Shown in pieces: positions 57,600 to 64,000 of a stretch of DNA of 64,000 nucleotides. This DNA is from Larimichthys crocea. Lineage: Eukaryota; Chordata; Actinopteri; Sciaenidae. Each line of letters starts with the position of its first letter. Position 1 is the stretch's first letter. A program made the position numbers and the translations under genes. The stretch is from NCBI RefSeq assembly GCF_000972845.2, contig NC_040012.1, forward strand, positions 10,781,927-10,845,926. The letters run 5' to 3'. The notes under the pieces were generated by a model that was given only the letters and a program-made list of their open reading frames with translations, was not told the origin of the DNA and did no database searches.

Positions 57600-60500
57600 C
57601 ACACACTTTGAAACAATGAAATGGAATAAAAATAAAAGTTGAGACAATAAAAAAAACAAAAAGCATTTTCTAACAGAACAGAAACAAACATGTAGCAACT
57701 ACTTAACTGGAAAGATGTTTGCTAAATAATTATTAGATGCTTCATAGAGCAGAAAGTTGGAGAGTAAAACATCAACTATGAGAAATGAGCTGTCTGTTGC
57801 ACCTGGCCCAAAACTCAAGGCAGTGTGACAGCAAACATTGAATTTTTCTTTGCTACTACAGTGGGAGTTACAAGCGATTTTTTTTTTTAGTTTCTGCTGC
57901 TGCTACTGTAGATAAGATATTAAATGTCTAGTTCAGTCCAAATTAAGCAGATCTAACTGGGTTACAACAACCTACTATTTCCCTACTGCTGTAACACTTA
58001 TTATAAAGCTGACTCAGCCTGTAGGTTTACGGTATTCATAGTAGTATAGTTCTGACTAACTGTGTCATTGCAACACACGTTTGCATGTCTGCATTAAAGG
58101 AAGATGAGGGGAGATGTTTGTGTGTTTTAACAAATATATGATATTTTAATAATTATTCACTCTGGACTGTTGGACTGTTGTGAGCTCAGTGGACTCTATT
58201 ATTTAGCACATTCCCGACAATGAGGGTGACAGTGACAATATCTTGCAGTAGCCTGAAATATGCTTTTTTAACCACAATGACTCATCTTGCTTGGAGGACT
58301 TATCTGTTAGCTCGCTGCTGTGTCATCATCTTGAATAAAATGTGAGCTAGTCAGTTTTGGTTACGCTGACAATGTGACGTATTTCTCTTTTCAGAAGCAT
58401 TGCTCACTAGTTTAATAGTCAGTCTTTTTTTATTTCACATATTTCAAGCAGGTTGACTGATGTACAGCAGAAATATACAATACCACTACTTTTTTTCCAA
58501 CACATTCCAGAGGCAAATATTGTACACCATATTGATTTGATAAATATAATTCCTGGGTACTTTGCAGTTAAAGAAATCAACAAATAAATAATTATGTTAT
58601 TATATCAATAAGACTTTGTTGATCCACAGAGGGAAATTAAAAGTTACTAAGCAATATATCCAGTAGTATATATACCAGCTTACACACTAATGCCTACTGT
58701 AGACTTAATGCGCAGACTTAAGGAAAAAGAGCTTTCTGATAAAGAAAGAAATGCCAAAAAGCTGTTTAGCAGTCAGTTTGTAAAACAAATAATCATATAC
58801 ATGGATCCATATATCCCAAAAGGAGAGCAGTAAGAATGTATGAGCCTCCAGAACATGTACTTCTTTTTGGCAGCATTTACAATTTTGCTAATAATAAATA
58901 TGGATTAGCTTCTGTCATTTCAATCACGCCAAATAAGAAACCAGAAACAACATTAATAATCAAGCTTTGAGATTTAAGACAGGCGAGATGAATATTGACT
59001 GTGGCATTCAACCGTGATTTTGACTATAGTGACAATGACATGACATTATAGAGTGTCACAGGGAGTGTAGGCGATTTATTGGCAATCATGTTTCATGTTC
59101 CAGTAGAGCGGGCTCACTCCCACAGGAGAGCGAGCTGTTTTGTAAACACTACTTACAATGTAATTATGAGAGTCAAAATGTCTATAGTCCTACTCAGCTA
59201 ATACGTTTGTCATTCTGGTGACAGTTAGAGGCTGCTTAAGTCTTAACCTAATAAAACCTGGATATTTAATATAAGCAATATCTTCAATTTTCTATTCTAA
59301 TGTTTGATGAAGTACCCATATGCGCATGTCTGATCATAATCCAACGATTTAAGATACATTATTCTGCATAATGATATCTTACTTTTGGTACTTTAAGTAT
59401 ATTTTCATGTTTATACTTCTGTGCTCTTACTTAAGTAATATCTATATGCACGACTGTTACTTGTGTTATATCCATAAAGTTGTATTTGTATTTTTACTTG
59501 AGGAAAAAACATACTTGTTCCACACCTGGTAGTGTATACCAGAAAGTGATGACTGATATTCATGTATTCAGTATTAGAGCAGACATTAATAATTGCATGT
59601 TGTCACAGAGACCACAGAATATTTTATGTTTAAGAACTATATGTGTTGTATGTGACTGACTGACTTTACCTCCACATTATATCATGTCAAATTTATGGAC
59701 CGGGATACACTTACAGCTCCAGCTTTTTTTTTGTATTTTCCTGTACTGTACTTTGCTGCCCAGGAACAGGATGTAGATAAGCACCATTTTTCAGTAAAGA
59801 ATGATTACATATCCTCTCAAGTCTTGCACAAGTTACTGTTTGATTTAAACCTATGTAAAATATACAGCAGCACACTCAGTTTGAAGCATTTTCTACAGTG
59901 GCCATTTCTTACATCTCTACAGTCTTAACAGTAGCATGTTTATGACAGTGTTAAGCCACAAGTACAACTGAGCCTGAAGAACAGCAGATGAAGCTGGCAA
60001 TGCTGTTGCTGAATAATAATCAGCACCTGTGGTCACTGTATAAAAATGTTCAAGCTCATAGTCTCACTAAACTAACACAGTTTTCACAGTTTAACCTGAG
60101 CTCTCTATTGACCTGCGTTCACTTCATCTGTTGGATAAATGAGTTTATGTCTGGAAGGATGTGTAGTAGCCAACAGGAAGCATGGGAGGAAAGAAAATGG
60201 ACTTTATTTCTGGCAGTGATCACTTTCATTTTACTCTAAGCCAAGACATTACGCAGAATCTAGTAAACAGACTAAACAAATCAAGAACAAATAAAGATAC
60301 ATCATTCTTTGACCTAACTGTAGCACATCTAGAATCAAAAGAGTGTAATAAATGTAATTAAAATAAGTAATAAAGATTTAAATGACATATAATCTGGTTC
60401 TGTTTGATTATGTTTGTTTTTTTCTTAATTAAATGACTGGATTAAGAAGTTAACATGAAACTAATACTGCCTTATTCTAGGGAGGACTGTGGCCAGCTGT

Positions 60501-63500
60501 TATTGTTACTCACAGTTTTTAAATAAAATGCTGATCTGAAGAGACTGATGTTGGATAAAGGAACATTTCTCAGACCAATCCTCAAGCTAGATTCATTCTG
60601 TGCACATTTTGTTCCAGGTGTGCTCTTGCATACCAGATGCAATTAAGTTGCACACATGACTCTTTTACGTGATCTGGTGTGCAGAAGTAGCACTGGAGCA
60701 AAGAGTTCCAGGACAGGTGTGGCCTGAGGACAAGTTTGAGAAACAGAGCTATGGTGGAAACACTGAATAAATTGTGCGTATGCCGAAGAGAGGAAAGTTT
60801 GGAAAGTTTCATTGCCAGAGGTGTGCAGTGCACAGGCAGCATAGTCAAAGTCAAGAGGGGATTTGGAGCCATTCATTATATCGTCAAGCGTGGCATCACT
60901 TAGAGTCAGTCAAACAAAATCCTCTCAATCCCTTTAAAAACAGTGCGCTGCCAGCATGAAGTGACAGCTTTACAATGAAGTGAAGACCTTATAGGTAACA
61001 TAACCTAAACCTAGTGACTAACTTGTCGCCTGTTTACTGTACAGTATATGCATGTCTTCCCCCCTTTACAGCTGTCTTTTCTAATATTAAAATTGGAAAG
61101 GATAAAATACATTTTCAGCAGATTTACAAACTGACCAGTCAGGGACATGTTGGCAGAATTTATCCAGGATCAGATTCCAGATGGAAAGCCTGAAAATACA
61201 TCTAGGTGGGCTTACACATAGTGTGTAATGTGTAACCTACAGTTATGTAGTTATGCACTCTTATGCACACACATACAATATTTCTGTAGGTACAAGGTGG
61301 ACACACCTGTGAAAGCATTAATGTAAACTCCAAGATTCTGTAGTTTTGTCATTAACTATGTTATTTAATTTTAATTTCAAGCCATGTGACCATAAAGAGC
61401 TCATAGCACCTGGGAGTACCCATCATTTTAAAAATGATTTTAGATGGCTTAAGTTGTCATCGATAACCAGAAGTGGAAATATACACCATTACATTTATCT
61501 ATGATTTTCCTCTATGGGTTTTTACACTGTTTTCACTCGGTCACGTGTATATCTAAAAATGTCTCCACCAACAAAGCATCACCGGGTTTATAACCTACTG
61601 GAAGCTGTAAGATTGTACTGTGAGGGAGATCCTGACCCACAGTGCATAGTGGAAAGTGACAAAGACATTGCGAGTTCAAGTGTTTTGCTGACATCACACA
61701 ATCACTACCAGTAAACAGAGGGACTTCTCGTGAAGCTGCACACATGTTTGTTCTTTTAAAGGAAATAGCAAAGCACCACAGCTATTTGTTTTTCCTTTCT
61801 GGTGTTTTGAAGTGTTTAATTAAACTTGGTATAAAAAGCTAAAAACGTCACAAATTTGGTACCAAAGACTGAGTAAGTTGTGTTTTAAAGGGAAAACAAC
61901 TTGTGATTGGTGATTTCTTTCTGTTTTTGAGTTTGTTGTTTGAGTAGGAAAAATACTCATTTGTTTTCAGTGATGAACAACATTCATACATCCTCATACT
62001 GAGGCCCAGAGGCTTAAACCTGTCATAACTAAGATTATCTCTTTTAATATTTGAAATGCATCAAGATAATATTCCACATGTGGCCCCAAAGTGCAACAAA
62101 ACAAACCTTAAAACCGTCTTAATATATCGAGCGCACACTTTACCAGGTAAACTATGCGCCTCATGTTCAACATTATTCTAAGAAATCAATTTGAAGTCAA
62201 CTATAACAAAACAGAAGTAAAACACAGATATAACATACAAAAACAACACAAAAACCTCAGTGTGATTCAACAAAACCACCCACACAAACATCATAAACTT
62301 TACCACTGTAATTTTTATGCCTATCCCATCTTGCTTTTGTGGCAGTCCATCCACACACAGAAGAGAAACATTAACATCCACCAGGTGAAGCTTGTGCTAA
62401 GTGCAAAAACTTTATGGTTTCCACAAATCTTTCACAGTTCACAGTACGACAGATATCTCTGCATCTTATCAGGCTGTTGGACCACTCCAGCTTTGCCTCT
62501 GCTTATATCTTCTCCAAAACATACCTTTGGTGGGGCTTATGAGGGACGTCCCATTAGACTGAATTGCAAAGTGTTCAGGCCACTAGTTGAGGAATGTGGA
62601 GAATGCTTAAAAACACACACAGTGAGTGTAAATGATTTATGTAAGAGTTGAAATAAATGTTCGGAAAACCTTTAAAAAGTTCGAGCTAATGGAAGAGACT
62701 GCTATAACCACAGTCAAGTGAAGGTCAAGGTCATGGTGGGCTTGATGATCACATAAGTTTGTTTGGCATTTAGGTTCAAAGGTGACACATACCTCAAACA
62801 GAAGTTGCTGCTATTACAGTATTGTAATCCATCAATGCATTGCAGGTTGTACACACAGCCATAAATAAGAGCATAGACTGCAGTAAAAGTCTGTAGATTG
62901 ATCTAGGAAATAGTAAAGAATTGCAAAGTGAAGTGAAAAGTGAGAGTGTATTGGTGTGGAACGGTTTCTTATTTAAAATGAAAATGGTTGCACTGTACAT
63001 TGTATGGAACTGTGCGCTTCAGTACTGCAAAATTTAAATCTGCTGCCAGCTGATAGCAGCCAAAACTGATGTGTTAATTCTTCACGCAAGAGTGCACAGC
63101 TTTATTATTCTTGCACTAAACAAAAAGAAAGCAAAAATATAGAAAGTGTTTAAGGAAACGTGTTAAATTTATGCTGAAATACTATCACAGAGAGAGTAAG
63201 AGATAGATGCGTTTCCCTTTCTGTGCTGTGACTGAAAGCAGTACATGATGGATGGTCTGTGGTTTGTGAAATTCTATTCCAAATATAAGATTTGTTTGAA
63301 GCCATTTGTCATGGCTGTAATTGTCAAACCGCAATGAATAATAAAACAAATTCAGTAAAAGCTTGACAGGAATGAATCATCACGTGGTTTGACCCATTTT
63401 TATCCATTTAAGATGTCAGTCTTTCTTTCTTGCCACACTGTTTCTCCTGAAGCAATTCTTAAAAATAAAATAAGGGATCAAACTACAGTATGCACATGTT

Positions 63501-64000
63501 GGAAGTGTATGTTGGGAATGCTGTGAATTGATGGTTGAACAAACAGGCCGACGGGTTAAAGGTTGAGGCGCATGGATAACACAAGAAATCCAGTGACCCG
63601 CAAAACCGCCTGTGACAGTTAGGAACTCATTTAACTAATTGGTCAAAGTTATCTAATTACAGTTTGGTCACAAGGTATTTTGTGTCTTCGCTGCACAACA
63701 AATACGACACATTTTGCATCAGCGCACGCATATTTTACTCTACAAAAAAACAACTCTTTTTGTTCAGACAAAAAAAGTTTAAACACTTGGATGAAAAAAT
63801 TGTTCCTAAACAGGTTTTTGATTGTCGAGATAAAGAGAGGTCATTCTTCACAATGGCCTCGCACTGACAGGGAGAAGCTCCAAGCGTGTGAAAGCGGATA
63901 GAGACAAAAGAGTGATGACTGATTAAATAATTTGCCAGAGCACAGATTCATCATTTGACATGTCATGATGCCCACAAAACACCTAAATACACACTCTACC
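56924..64000. other. Intergenic region upstream of aqp1aa, no gene recognised
   Basis: About 7 kb of AT-rich DNA. It contains a 68-bp CA repeat (57531-57598) and a phrase TTTGTTGATCCACAGAGGGA near 58615 that resembles a common 3' tail of fish non-LTR elements. The longest frame (165 codons at 62154-62651) has no recognisable domain and a composition typical of non-coding DNA. The first few hundred bases probably include the aqp1aa promoter. Confidence 0.6.
57531..57598. repeat. (CA)n microsatellite, about 34 units
   Basis: Uninterrupted AC dinucleotides, about 700 bp upstream of the aqp1aa start codon. Likely highly length-polymorphic. Confidence 0.95.

Noticed and set aside
57483..57698. 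71-codon minus-strand frame with Val-Cys repeats
   Set aside because: It is the translation of the CA microsatellite at 57531-57598.
62154..62651. 165-codon frame as a protein-coding gene
   Set aside because: No recognisable domain, composition typical of AT-rich DNA, no exon partners or nearby promoter; length alone is not enough.

Overview
The window reads as vertebrate, and specifically teleost fish, DNA. Genes have many short exons with GT-AG borders, long AT-rich introns, CA microsatellites and fish-type interspersed repeats (short inverted-repeat elements, hAT-like ends, a tRNA-derived SINE). The three aquaporin units on the minus strand match the teleost-specific aqp1aa/aqp1ab tandem arrangement. 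Species cannot be named from sequence alone; a percomorph-like marine teleost is an inference.

Layout. 1-18,614 (+): rock1, a Rho-associated kinase, lacking only its first coding exon, with 32 exons that join in frame. 18,615 to about 20,620: its 3' UTR. 20,740-23,261: repeat-rich block (two short inverted-repeat elements, a tandem 44-mer, a palindromic hAT-like composite). 23,445-28,849 (+): usp14, complete, 16 exons, 491 aa. 29,969-38,299 (-): thoc1, complete in 21 exons, 654 aa, tail-to-tail with usp14. The 5' half of thoc1 is disrupted by two large inverted repeats on either side of a 10-N assembly gap; exon 4 appears twice in the same orientation and exons 1-3 have a decayed mirror copy on the plus strand. 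35,504-39,857 also holds a repeat family rich in an AGCGCCCCCT motif. 44,422-56,835 (-): aquaporin-1 cluster, being an intact aqp1ab-type gene, a broken second aqp1ab-type copy, and an intact aqp1aa. 56,923-64,000: no gene recognised.

How the genes relate. ROCK1 (RhoA effector kinase), USP14 (proteasome-bound deubiquitinase) and THOC1 (THO complex, mRNA export) are housekeeping genes with no shared pathway; all three lie on chromosome 18 in human, so this is probably conserved synteny. The aquaporins form a functional unit by duplication. From published work recalled here, aqp1aa is a broadly expressed water channel and aqp1ab-type genes serve oocyte hydration in marine fish that spawn pelagic eggs.

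No clearly undescribed molecular system was found. The most notable structures are the THOC1 double palindrome (misassembly or a real inverted duplication), the aqp1ab-like pseudogene, and a duplicated THOC1 start region that creates a start-mimicking uORF. Exon borders were derived by hand; the exon lengths of rock1 (4,053 nt), usp14 (1,476 nt) and thoc1 (1,965 nt) all sum to multiples of three with single terminal stops, which supports the models.
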